Shown here: positions 11,021 through 21,489 of the stretch, in pieces
Layout of the letters: each line of letters opens with the position of its first letter
How positions within the stretch are numbered: position 1 is the stretch's first letter
Origin: Molanna angustata
Lineage: Eukaryota; Arthropoda; Insecta; Trichoptera; Molannidae
Assembly: GCA_963576475.1 (NCBI GenBank)
Contig: OY754978.1
Span: 17,677,678-17,741,677, forward strand
Length of the DNA stretch: 64,000 bases
Reading direction: 5' to 3'
Notes under the pieces: generated by a model
Told to the model about the DNA's origin: nothing
Database searches by the model: none
What the model saw: the letters and a program-made list of their open reading frames with translations, nothing else
Translations under genes and position numbers: made by a program

Positions 11021-11061
11021 CCAGTTGAAAAGGCCTTCACCAGGCGAAACGGTCGTTCTGG
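11021..11061 (+). ncRNA. Hammerhead-like fold at PLE 3' terminus
   Basis: The layout is CCAG (11021-11024), TTGAAAA (11025-11031), stem II GCCT/AGGC with loop TCACC (11033-11045), GAAAC (11046-11050), GTC (11052-11054), and CTGG (11058-11061) pairing with the first CCAG. This order is that of a type I hammerhead with minimal stem III, reported for PLE ends. Two core bases differ from the consensus CUGANGA: C3 is U and G8 is A. The changes are complementary, so a 3-8 pair could persist. An extra G before stem II is atypical. Activity is doubtful; it is probably a relic or divergent motif. Confidence 0.45.
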
Positions 11062-11189
11062 AGAGTAAAAATAAATGTAGAAAGAAAACCAAGTGTTTAA
11101 TTTATTTAAAAACTACACAAAGTTATTTATATTTTAATATCTTGTTTCTTATTTTTTCATCGTGTTTGTTTTATTGGTAAAGTACTCAC

Positions 11190-11356
11190 CCCTCTATCAG
11201 CTTTGTGTCTAACAGGACAGTGTAGGAAAGCCGTGGATCCTAGTTGGGCAGTCACATTAGTAACAGTGTTGTTGTCCAAGGCTGGCTCCAATCTCTGGTA
11301 CTCTTCGAAACCATTGTACCATAACTGCTGCCAGTCACTCTCTCTACTTGTTTCAT
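11190..11356 (-). CDS. Dpr-family Ig-domain protein, exon with start of first Ig domain
   Basis: On the minus strand this 167-bp exon has a clear acceptor (poly-T tract then gcag ending at 11357) and a strong donor (GTGAGT beginning at 11189). It encodes 55 residues after a split codon: ETSRESDWQQLWYNG, then VTNVTAQLGSTAFLHC and PVRHKADRG. An N-x-T site followed by a G-x-x-A-x-L-x-C beta strand is the opening of a V-type Ig domain, with the Cys as the first disulfide residue. The wording recalls insect Dpr proteins, neuronal surface receptors that bind DIP partners; it seems closest to Dpr12 in my memory, which is unverified. The next exon should begin with a V-S-W-type motif. The upstream partner is 18465-18576; the G|AT split codon gives Asp across the junction. 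No repeat overlaps the exon. Confidence 0.75.
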
Positions 11357-11400
11357 CTGCAAAAAAATATAAACATTATTTGAAATTCAAATTGATTTTT

Positions 11401-13613
11401 TTTTATATTATTACCTGACTATATTTTTCTATGAATAATTGAACGTTAACTGAAAAAAAACTATATTTGAAATTTTAATACATACAGGAATATACCATAT
11501 GAATCGAAGTGAGGCTTTTTTCCGGGGGATTTTTGACGTTTTGGTTGGGAGACACATCGTTTTTCTATAGAGAATAACGACTAATGTGAATTGTTTTCGG
11601 ATTCATTTGTCGAAAAAAACTCTTTGTTTATTAATATTTAAAGAACAGTTATCTAGGATGTGTTGAAATGTAAGGAAAACTGATATATGTTACCAACCAA
11701 AACGTCAAAAGCGTGATATTCTTCGACTCACTTTTTGCACGGAGTACTACATCTATGTACCTAGTATATTATAATAAAAATCTATGGTACAAAAAATTCG
11801 CGAAGGTTATAGAAACTCAATTACTCTTCTGATTAACATAACTAGCCTTCTCGCCGTCAGTAAATTGCGCGTTCTTTATAAAATAATTATAATATATTTA
11901 TTATAATTAATTAATTTTTTTTTAAAATATGTGTTTTTTTGTTAACCTTTAATTTTTTGTATATTTTGAGATTGACAATCTTGTGTATTTGGTGGTACTT
12001 ATTTGTAAATATCGATCCTGAACTTATTAACACGCACAATATTATCAAATATTTTCGTAGTAAAGAGTAAATTATTATATTTACCATTTGATTGAGCAGG
12101 TGAATACCCCCAAATGACAATATATTAACAAACAAAAAAAAGATGTTAAAGAATTTGTTATCGCAATTTTCATAAATTAGAAATATGCGGATGTATTTTT
12201 TCGAAACTTCATCACTTAAATAAATCATCGTCTTATTTTATATTACTCTTAAGATTAATTTTTCACTTCCCACATTTTATGTAAAAGGAAAAAAAGGACT
12301 TGTAAGTTTAGGAGAATACAGCGTAGTATCGTGAATAAAATTAGCCAGGCGTAGTGGGATGAAACTAAAATAAAACTAGTATTAACTTTCGGGTCTCCCA
12401 AAAGTTTTTTTTTCTCTTTGCCATTCTGCGAAGGAGAAATTAAAATAGCTGAAGATTTTCCCGACGTCTTTTTTATTGTGAGATTTTCCGAGATGCGGAT
12501 ACCGGTTGTTAATACGCTTGGAAGGTTCTGGAGTAAGGGTGCAAAAACTCAATATAATCTACCCGAGGTAAGTGCGGAAAAACTAGAAATTCAAAATACA
12601 ATTTTGCGATTTATTTACCCGCAAACAAGCCAACATTCTATGTCGGTTGCTACTGCTGGTGGTGCTGGCATCAAAGTACTTCACTAAAAACTTTGTCAGT
12701 TACGAACTATCCGTCGGCTTGGAAGAGTGGATTAAAACTGCAGAATTTTGTGAAAGCTCTCAAAACGTTTTTTTCGCATCAGCTAGTTTTTATTCTCAAG
12801 TAGCGCTCATTCATCATAGATTAACAAATTTTGAAACAATATCGTTAGAGTAATATTTATTATGCGATATCGCATAATATTTTTTTTTTCATGGTTTATA
12901 GCCGATTCATTTTACCAAATGCACTTGATTACAAACATATCTATGTTTATAATTCCACCGTGCATAATGACATTCTAGAGATATTTAAATCTTTGCATTA
13001 AAATATGTGAAAAAAATACATATACGATTCCTTGTTATAATTAAACAAACGCTATTTGTATTATGAAAATAACAGGGATTTGTCCTTGATTTAAGATCTT
13101 TTTTACAAACTTTTCAACATCTCAATAGTTAATAGACGAAGTTAATGTTTTGTTTTCTTTAAACGGGTATTCTTTAGATTTACAAAAATTATTTACTACC
13201 TGCACTTCTTAATGTAGGTAACATTTCACATACCTACATTAATTTATTTGTATATTTAATTTAAAAAATATGGTATGAATATGTTCCTGTAAAAAATACA
13301 TAGGTTTACATCCTCATACATTCCCTAAATTAATCATAAATGCTTGTGTTATAATACATTAATTATAATATATAGAGTAGAATAAATTAAGACATTTTAG
13401 ATACAAGTATTAAATCAGTAAGTTAACTCCAAATATTGAATTTTTGAGTATGTAACTACGCATTTGTGAAACCAAAAATTTATTAGTATTTTTTTTATCC
13501 TTTTAAAACATTTGTTATCATATATGCTTAAAAGTATATATGGATATTTCTTAAATAATAATTCTTATCCATGTCAACTAAAATGTTTAAGAATGAACTT
13601 CCTTGAAATCATT
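11401..13613. other. Dpr-like gene intron, no further exon recognised
   Basis: AT-rich intronic sequence. A plus-strand frame at 12418-12687 and the overlapping one at 12647-12853 show no known domain, lie antisense to the gene and have no clear coding signature, so they are not annotated as genes. Confidence 0.5.
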
Positions 13614-13817
13614 ATCCAACTGTCGATTTTTTCAGGAGAACTTTGTTCTCTTAACAAATCGACAATGTTTCAAGCCAGGATACGCGAGAATTGTATGCAG
13701 GATCTACTTTTTTCACGGCTTTTCCAACTTTGAAGTCAAAAAACACCAACTTAGAGGCTTTGCAGCATATATGTTCCATAGACGGATTTACTCAGAATTC
13801 GGAGTAGAACATTTCTT

Positions 13818-13849
<32 letters not shown>

Positions 13850-14358
13850 CTCATAAAAAAATATTTTTTTATGATAAATTTATGAGTTTAACTGGCTATA
13901 TTTCCAATTTTTTTAAAATATCAAAAAAAGTCGAAACACCCCAACTAGATAATTTAATTTTCTATAATAAATATTAACATTGTATTAGCACATCTCAATT
14001 TTTTTTATCAATTTTTATAAAAATTGAATTTAGTGACGACATTGCTTCATACAATTTATATGGCAGTAGCATACACACAATATCTAAGAAGACTTAATAG
14101 TTTGATACTAATCTCCAAACATACATACATGCAATCATGCTGTTTTCATATTCTGGGTAGGATCAAAGGACTGACCTCCATACTACCCTATCTTGACATA
14201 CATACCTAGGTACATGTGTTGTATAGAAAACCAAATATTATCTTAAAATATTAAATAATTTGTATTTATGGGCTTATAGTTTGGTACTTATTCTTCAACT
14301 ATACGTACTATCGCTATCGACAGTTGGATCTCGTGTGTTACATGCAACTAGTTTATAA
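13614..14358 (-). mobile_element. Helentron/HINE-like repeat, copy 1
   Basis: This is bounded by a 13-bp inverted repeat, atccaactgtcga at 13614-13626 and its complement at 14317-14329. At the left end the repeat is part of a hairpin (13622-13663, stem starting gtcgat, ending atcgac). The centre has a (TG)n run (about 13823-13849). The other end continues to 'ctagtttataa' (14348-14358). Subterminal inverted repeat, central microsatellite and end hairpin is the plan of Helentron-derived non-autonomous elements (DINE-1/HINE). With the hairpin taken as the 3' end, it lies on the minus strand. An inverted relative is at 51250-52324 and a truncated one at 19957-20665. Confidence 0.6.
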
Positions 14359-15067
14359 TAACGCCATTGAGGTTCGGCTTGCAGAGATATCTTCTATGAT
14401 TGAGGAGCTGCGGAGAGAGAACGGCCAGTTAAGAGAGCGCGTGATTTCTCTTGAGACTCAGGATGACCCAGACAAGTTGCGAGAGGAGGTTAAATCACTA
14501 AAGGATCACAACAGAATCTTAGAAGACTCAATGAATATCAAGGAACAGTCAAGTAGATCCTATAATCTAGAATTGAAAGGTGTAAACCAGCATACGGGCG
14601 AGTCACTACTTCAGATCTTTACGTCAATAACCCGAATAGTTGGTGTCGAAATAGATCCAGGGGACGTGGACTACATAGTGCGTACCAGATCATTTAATAC
14701 AAATGTCCCTAAGCCCATCGTTATTAAATTTCTTCGCAAATTGACAAGGGACACCCTTCTAGCAGCAGTGAGACAGAAGAAGAAGACGATTACTACTGCA
14801 GATCTTAATATTGAAGGCACAACCAGATCCATAACTATCAATGAACATCTCACGTTACGAAATAAAAAAATACTTTATGAAAGTAAGCTACTTGCTAAAG
14901 AAAGAGGTTTCAAATATATTTGGGTTAGAAATGGTAGAGTTTTTTTACGAAGAAACGATACATCCCCCAAGATATGGATCTCGGGGTTGGCAGATTTGGA
15001 AAAAATGAAATGCTCAAAGGAACTACCATATGTGGAGACCTTGTCTTTGGAGGAATCACCAGCCTAG
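14324..15067 (+). CDS. LINE ORF1 protein (coiled coil plus baculovirus-FP-like domain), 5' end replaced
   Basis: The open frame has 247 codons. Residues about 15-75 form a heptad-rich coiled coil (IEELRRENGQLRERVISLE ...). Residues about 80-240 contain RSYNLELKGV, KPIVIKFLRKLTRD, ITINEHLTLRNKKILYESK and FKYIWVRNGRVFLRR, the pattern of the FP25K-like domain common in insect LINE ORF1 proteins, presumed to bind nucleic acid and chaperone the element RNA. The first dozen codons (through about 14358) belong to the neighbouring HINE-like repeat, so the Met at 14324 is borrowed and the natural N-terminus is lost. ORF2 begins 190 bp downstream. Confidence 0.75.
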   Translation: MDLVCYMQLVYNNAIEVRLAEISSMIEELRRENGQLRERVISLETQDDPDKLREEVKSLKDHNRILEDSMNIKEQSSRSYNLELKGVNQHTGESLLQIFTSITRIVGVEIDPGDVDYIVRTRSFNTNVPKPIVIKFLRKLTRDTLLAAVRQKKKTITTADLNIEGTTRSITINEHLTLRNKKILYESKLLAKERGFKYIWVRNGRVFLRRNDTSPKIWISGLADLEKMKCSKELPYVETLSLEESPA

Positions 15068-18000
15068 ACATATCTAAATCACTTGTTTATTCTAAATTCT
15101 TTAATATTATTTCTATAGGTAAGCATTGCATTAATTTAAATTCATTTATTCTCCCCAGACCTCCCCTATCATCCCAATCATCCTTTCCCATAGTTGTCAC
15201 GCTATTGAGGGCAGTTCAGTGTACTCGTGTGTCTTGCCTTAAATTTCAAAAAATAAAATGAATACCTTAAACATTTTGTATGAGAATGTTCGAGGGCTGC
15301 GCACAAAAACAAATGAATGTCTACTTAATTGTTTAGAGAATGACTATGATGTAATTTGTCTCACTGAAACATGGCTAAATAATAAAATATTTTGCTCTGA
15401 ATTGATTGATGATAGATATGATGTTTATAGGAGAGATAGGAATGAAGCATTGTCCAGTGTGGGAGGTGGAGTGTTAATTGCAGTAAGGTCTGGTCTTAAT
15501 GCGGTGCATAGGTCAACATGGACATCGACCGCCGAAGATATGTGGATATCGATCCCCATTAATAAAGTAAGGAGTGTCCATGTGGGATGTGCATATATTG
15601 CTCCGGGCCCAAATCACACTAAGAATATTGAGTCTCACCTGAGTATGGCGCAGGAGATCTGTGATAGTTTCAGTGACGATATTATTGTTTTGACTGGGGA
15701 CTATAATCTACCGCAGATTGAGTGGACTCTGAGTTCTAGTACGGGGCTAGTGATTGGCCAACATGACAGTGGCAGGGCATACTCATCTTTTATTGATTTC
15801 CTGGCCTTTACTGGCATGACTCAATTTTCAAATGTCAAAAACACTTTCAATAGAATACTTGATCTGATCATTTCAAATCATGATTGCTTGGTGGGTGTTT
15901 CGGAGTCACCATTGGTAGACCCCGATGCTCATCACGTACCTCTCCTAGTCGAATTGAATACTTCTCAAATTAAACAACACGTAATAAAAAACAATCAAAA
16001 AGAAATTATTCTTTACAATAAAGCTGATTATGCGAGGGTGAGAAATGAACTTTCTAAATTCGACTGGGAGCAGGAACTCGCAGACCCTAGTAATGATAAT
16101 TATGTTGAAAGATTTTATAACATATTAGATAATGTTATACGTGAGGTCATACCTATAAAAAAAATTAGAATTGGACAATCGTATCCCATATGGTACTCGT
16201 CTGCATTAATTAAAGTAATAAAAGAAAAGAGTATATATCATAAAAGGTGGAAGAATTACAATAATCCACTGGATTATCAATCTTTTTCATTATTACGACG
16301 TAGACAAAAAATATTGCTTCGCGAATGTTACGACACATACATAAAAAATATTGAAAATAACATTAAGTGTGACCCAAAACACTTGTTTAAATTTTTGAAT
16401 TCACAACGTAATTCTAAGGGTGTGCCCAAGTGCATGACCTACAAGGGCAAATCAATCACTGACGCAAAATCTATTTGCAATAATTTTAATATTTTTTTCA
16501 CATCGGTTCACGATAAAAACCTTAATACAGGTGTAACGCAATTCTGCGATTTGGCGGACCGTCGCCTTCACCAGGATGCTAACACAATTTTGATCAATAA
16601 CATTGAGATATCCAGTACAATTGTAGAGAAATATCTAAGGTTGGTTAATGTCAGTAAGGGTTGTGGGCTGGATCGAATTCCTGGGGTTTTTTTGAAGAAT
16701 TGCTCTCGTGAGTTGTCTATACCGCTATCTATTATTTATAAACGATCTCTGAAAAATGGCTGTTTCCCAAAAGCTTGGAAACAAATTATAATAAGTCCAA
16801 TATTCAAAAAGGGTGACAAACATGAAATAGAAAATTATCGGCCCATCTCAAAACTTTCCATCATGAGTAAAATATTTGAAAAAATAGTGATAGACCAAAT
16901 AAGTCCAATAATTAATACCAGGTTGATTGACAGCCAGCATGGCTTTCGCGTTAAAAGGTCAGTAGAATCAAACTTATTAGAGTTCCATGCTACCTATCAA
17001 AAAAAATGGAGGGGGGCGGACAAATTGATGCAATTTACAGCGATTTCACTAAGGCGTTTGATAAGATTAATCATACTATTCTACTGCGGAAGGCTTGGTA
17101 TATGGGTATCCGGGGAGACTTGTTTAGGTGGTTTGAATCTTACATTACCAATAGATCTCAGGCTGTACTGTTGCACGGATATACATCGGATTTTAGGCCT
17201 ATTTACTCAGGTGTACCCCAGGGATCCCATTTAGGACCTCTGCTCTTTCTGATATACATCAACGACATTAGAGACTGTTTACGATACTCAAAAATATTGC
17301 TTTTTGCGGATGACGCTAAAATATATAAAACGATTACAAGCTTGCAAGACTGTTTGGAACTCCAATCCGACCTCGATAGAATTCACAATTATTGCATTAA
17401 CAACCAGTTATTCTTGAATACAGAAAAATGTAATGTAATCACTTTTACCAGAAAAATCAACAAAATAATTTATACATACTCTATAAATGGTGAACAATTA
17501 GAATATAAAAAGGAGATAAGAGACTTGGGAATCATATTGGATGAAAAATTGAGTTATGTCCAGCATTTTGAGAGTGTGTGTAAGCGAGGATTCAACATGC
17601 TCGGTTTCATATTAAGAAGCACCAAATCATTCAAAAATCCCATGTCCTTGGTGGTGTTGTTTAACTCCTTGGTTAGAAGCGTGCTTGAGTTTGGAGCTGT
17701 CATATGGAGTCCTAATTACATAACCCACATTGAGGCACTTGAAAAACCCCAAAAAAAATTAATTAAACAGCTGAATTTTAGGAATAGAATCCATTTGGAA
17801 AACTACAGAATTAGCCTTCAACACTACAAACTGAAATCATTGGAGTCTAGAAGACTTGTGGCTGACTTATGTTACTTGCACAAGATAGTTAATGGTGGAG
17901 TAGATAGTCCGAGTATATTGCAGCTACTTCCCTTTCATTGCCCTCAGAGAATAGTCAGGAACCCATCTTTATTTTACATTGACACACCTAGGACTAATTA

Positions 18001-18446
18001 CTCACGCAATTCATTTGTTAATAGAGCATGTTATTGTTACAATAAAAACTGTATGAGTGACCCTAGGCTTGATATTTTTACGTCTAGTCTCTATACATTC
18101 AGAAAATGTTTGATGGAGATGGTTAAATTTTAATTGTATTTTGGGTATGCCTGCGCTGGGACTGATCTTTCGACTGACCCGACAACTTATTTTTCCAAAT
18201 GGGAGCTAATCCCTTCCTCTCCTCCTCCTTTTCCCCTCCTTGACCCTTCCCAAACCCTCTTGCAATGCTATATGTAGGTTCAATAGTTTTTAATTTATTC
18301 AAACTTTTTATTCATAATACTAAATAAGAACATTGTAATTGGCGTTATGAAAATTTGTAATTTTTATACTATTTTTATATAAAACTCAAAGCTGTAATGT
18401 TCATTCAAATAATAAAATAAAAAAAATAAAAAAATAAAAAAAATAA
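14359..18446 (+). mobile_element. CR1/Jockey-group LINE, nearly complete
   Basis: ORF1 (to 15067), a 190-bp spacer, ORF2 (15258-18133 with one frameshift), a 3' UTR of about 270 bp and an A-rich tail of AAATAAAA type (about 18406-18446). Its 5' end abuts the HINE-like repeat at 14358 and appears slightly truncated inside ORF1. It lies in the large intron of the Dpr-like gene in antisense orientation; its tail ends about 20 nt from the splice donor at 18464. No convincing target-site duplication was seen. It is the best-preserved LINE in the window. Confidence 0.88.
15258..18133 (+). pseudogene. LINE ORF2: endonuclease plus reverse transcriptase, one frameshift
   Basis: Starts at Met 15258. 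The N-terminal AP-like endonuclease shows NILYENVRGL (residue ~5), ICLTETWL (~34), a GDYNLPQIEW block (~145) and DAHHVPLL near residue 225. RT motifs follow: WKQIIISPIFKKGD and ENYRPISKLSIMSK (16780-16870), then DAIYSDFTKAFDKINH, SGVPQGSHLGPLLF and the catalytic LLFADDAK (about 17300). The reading frame shifts near 17000 at a run of eight A: the first frame runs on to 17234, while RT continues in the other frame from about 17006 to 18133. One missing A explains it. The C-terminus ends in ...RTNYSRNSFVNRACY. Otherwise intact, so recently active. The frameshift could instead be an assembly error. Confidence 0.88.
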
Positions 18447-18464
18447 TATGGTTGTAATATTTAC

Positions 18465-18576
18465 CTATTCCCTGTGGAGGTGTGGGCGGTGAGAGTTGAG
18501 CAGGCGGGGGCCATATCAACAGTACAGTGGCTAATATTATGCCAACCATACTGCCTACTGGCGCCGCCTATCGTCT
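18465..18576 (-). CDS. Dpr-like gene, exon with start codon and signal peptide
   Basis: On the minus strand the ATG is at 18549, in a good context (A at -3, G at +4), preceded by GC-rich 5' leader and a plausible acceptor (gttttag ending at 18577). The 28 encoded residues are MVGIILATVLLIW followed by PPPAQLSPPTPPQGI: a short hydrophobic core then a Pro-rich stretch, i.e. a secretion signal. The donor GTAAAT begins at 18464; the exon ends one base into a codon (G), and the Ig exon at 11356 starts AT, completing Asp. Upstream 5' UTR exons were not found. A 61-codon frame running through the donor into the intron is only read-through. Signal peptide plus Ig exon in matching phase supports one secreted or surface Ig protein. 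It could also be the first exon if the acceptor is spurious. Confidence 0.7.
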
Positions 18577-18799
18577 CTAAAACAATATAAATAAAACAAT
18601 ATTTAATATCTTCTGATAATAAACATTATAAAAGAGATGTGTCAAATGGTCATGATACAGGAATATAATTTGAATCGCATATCAAGTAGATAATGCTCGG
18701 TAAAGATTTTAGCAATCGGTAAATCTATTTTAATATATATACTCGTTATGTAGCAGTTCATGGGTGACATATGTGCGAGAATACTGTTACCTTTTGTAT
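18577..18799. other. Non-coding, upstream of signal-peptide exon
   Basis: AT-rich sequence between the exon and the composite repeat. No promoter motif can be defended. Confidence 0.4.
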
Positions 18800-19678
18800 A
18801 AAGACTGTTGCTTTCATTGTCTACAAATAAACCAACTTCTCAAAAGATGGCGTTACAAAATGGTTTCTTCGTTACTACATAGATTTGCTATAGTAAAAAT
18901 ATCTTATTTTCAAACAAATCTGTTACTCATTATGAAAAGTTATAGATATTTTTCGTCCAATAATAAGGTACCATTTTAGGTAAAAAATCATGATGAGTAA
19001 ATCTGTTTAAATGCATTTTCTACAAAATGAATCGTATAAATTAAAGTATCGTTTTCATATAAACAAATGGTCAAAATAATATAAAAGAGACATATGAAAA
19101 TTCAAAATTAATTGTCGTTATGTAGGTATAAATACTCATGTTTTGTGATGTCAAAGGTTTAACAATATTATGTTTAACAAGTTTGTTAATCGATTGTTTT
19201 TTAAATTGCATATACGCAAACATTGGATTTATTTCCCTGTCGGAAATCAAGTGATATTTTAATTGACTTTTTAACATAATAGATCAAAAGGTCGTTTCAA
19301 AAGGGTTTCTTCGTTACTTCATATATGGCAATCGTAATAACGTCTTATTTTCAGGTGAATTATTACGCATTACTCAAATATATAGAATTTACAAAAATTA
19401 CATTGATAAGGGAACTTAATAAGAATGCATAATTGGTGAACGTTGCGCAAGCGCATAAAGTGATCAGGTGGAACATCCGATGACAGGCCGTAAGCCCAGA
19501 GGATGCCTTGAGTTCTGGTTCTTTTTAAATACCCCAACTTCGTCTCTATTGAGATGTTAAAAAGTTTGTCAATGAAAAAGTTTGTTAATTTACACAATGT
19601 TATTTTAGAATAGATATATATATTTACACTAGAAAGATGTCATTAATTTACATAATGTTATTTTAGAATAAATATATA

Positions 19679-19815
19679 TGAAATTTCTTCTGGCCGCCGC
19701 GTACCCGGTAGACCACCCAAAAGATGGAAGGATAGCTGGACTTCGTCATCCCAGGAGGTATAGTTTCTGAAGAACAGACCAACTAGGTCTACTAAACGAA
19801 GAAGAAGAAGAAGAT
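19679..19815 (+). mobile_element. RTE-type LINE 3' tail with (GAA)n end
   Basis: The sequence gccgcgtacccggtagac, then 'ccacccaaaagatgg' (GRPPKRW), and an end in 'cgaagaagaagaag' matches the C-terminus and tail of an RTE-type LINE. It interrupts a locally duplicated sequence and is bordered on both sides by 'atatatat', a possible target duplication. Confidence 0.55.
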
Positions 19816-19956
19816 ATATATTTACACTTGAAAGATGTATTCTTCAAGGGGTACAAAGATTTTTTTCACACATTATTGCAAGGTGTAATTGTTTATGTAC
19901 CATTTATATTGTTTATTAGCATGTTCTGTATTTGAATATATCAATCTGTATTTACT

Positions 19957-20665
19957 ATCCAACTGTTGATTCGTTTATAAGAAATTATTTCTCTTAATGA
20001 ATCTTAGTCCCGCGTGAGAGAATTGTATGCAAAAGTAAAGTTTTTGCATGGTTTTTCTAACTTTGAAGTCAAAAAACACCAACTTCGAGGCTTCGCAGCA
20101 TACATAAATATGTTCCATACATGGATTTACTCAGAATTTGGAGTAGAACCTTTAGTGTGACTGTGTGTGTGTGTGTCCCACCCCTTATAACTTTTGATCC
20201 GCTTGATTTACGTACCCCAAAAATTCATAAAGTACAGAAAATTTTAAGCATACAAAACTTTTACACTAAGAATTCCGAATTATCATTTGGTCAGGGGTTA
20301 TCGACTTTTGAATTTTTGCTTTATTGTTTCCATATATCTCAAAAACCATATAGGATAAAACGCTGAAAATTGATATGAATATAGACAAATTATACAAAAT
20401 CACAAAATTATTTCATTTTTTTTTAAATTATTAAAAAAAACATTTTATATAGTATGATAAATTTTTGTGTTTAACTGTCTATTTTTCCATGTTTTAGAAA
20501 AACGCCGAAACATTCCAGCTAGATCATTTCATTTTCTTCAAAAAAATATGCATAATATAGTTGTACATCTCAAACTTTTCATACAATTTTTGTAAATATT
20601 GAGTTTAGTGACGTTTCATACAATGTGTATGGCAGTTTACACAACACAATATCTACTGAAACTCT
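19957..20665 (-). mobile_element. Helentron/HINE-like repeat, copy 2 (truncated)
   Basis: This begins with atccaactgttgat and a degenerate hairpin, then shares 'gagaattgtatgca', 'aaaaaacaccaactt' and 'ttcggagtagaac'-like stretches, a (TG)n run (about 20161-20175) and 'acacaatatcta' with copy 1. The distal end with the second inverted repeat is missing. Confidence 0.55.
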
Positions 20666-21489
20666 GTACGAAAATGGATTTAATGCTATAAAAAAATCTT
20701 TTCCAAAAAAAAAAAAAAGTACCTACGTTCGAGACGGTCAAATCTCTAAGGCTCATATTGGTTCATAGATAATGTTTAAAATAATAATAGTCTCGCCTAC
20801 CACTAAACCCACCAGTTCGTTCGTTTTCTGTATAGGAACGAGTGTATGTGTATCCGAGTTCACACCGTCCTATTAACTCTGTATCTCTCTCTGTGTCAAA
20901 TTGATGGTGTTTGTTGTACGTGACAAACACCACATTTGTGAAGAAACTATTATTTTGCTTAGCCATATTCCCTATTTAATGGAATCTCACCCCCCCTCCC
21001 ATTCCCCCCAACTCCCCCATTAGGAGCTTCAACAGAGCCGTTCGTAAAATTATATTCGTAGGTAGACAAAATTTGGGGCGTGTCGTGGCGAAATAATAAA
21101 ACTTGGAATATAAATTTGCAGATTTGTGGTATTAAATTATATTTCTGGGCTAAGGAAAATGTGATGCCGATGTTATTAATTATATCTTAGAGAAATTAAC
21201 CTTTTGAACGATTTTCCATACCTACCCGTGTAACGATCGTTTTCGCTAAAATATTATTGTGTTCGCTAATACTCAATAGGTGAACATTAATTATATTTAT
21301 AATATATATATTATATTATACTGAGACACTTTATTCCTTCAGATTTGTGAGTAAAATACATGAATTTTTACTGTATTAGAGGGTGGATTTGTATAGAAAT
21401 TAGCAGCATAGCTCTTATCCTTTACGTCTTCTTTGAATCTCATGGGTTTGCTTTAATGCTTTAAGTGGGTGTAGTGTAGCTATTAATTT
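20666..21489. other. Non-coding; one short hairpin
   Basis: No gene recognised. A perfect 10-bp stem (20905-20914 with 20923-20932, 8-base loop) and a C-rich patch near 20990-21020 are the only features seen. Confidence 0.45.

Larger units (their letters stand above)
18800..20665 (+). repeat. Composite dispersed repeat (inverted copy at 51.25-53.18 kb)
   Basis: The parts 'gttgctttcattgt', 'ttctcaaaagatggcgtta', 'gcataattggtgaacgttg', 'atccgatgacagg', 'tctattgaga' and then the hairpin end of the HINE-like repeat (19957 on) recur in the same order on the minus strand from 53180 down to about 51250. The two copies are diverged and differ by indels, including a LINE tail inserted here at about 19679-19815. 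The origin is unclear: one large mobile element or an old segmental duplication. Confidence 0.5.

Noticed and set aside
12418..12853. Candidate small gene (two overlapping frames of 89 and 68 codons)
   Set aside because: No domain, no splice or promoter context, antisense to the intron of the Dpr-like gene; codon content looks random.
17000..17040. Programmed -1 frameshift in LINE ORF2
   Set aside because: The shift falls between RT motifs inside one domain and in a simple A-run; a single-base deletion or sequencing error is simpler.
20905..20932. 10-bp stem-loop as an RNA gene or terminator
   Set aside because: Short, isolated and not repeated in the window; such stems occur by chance in this much sequence.
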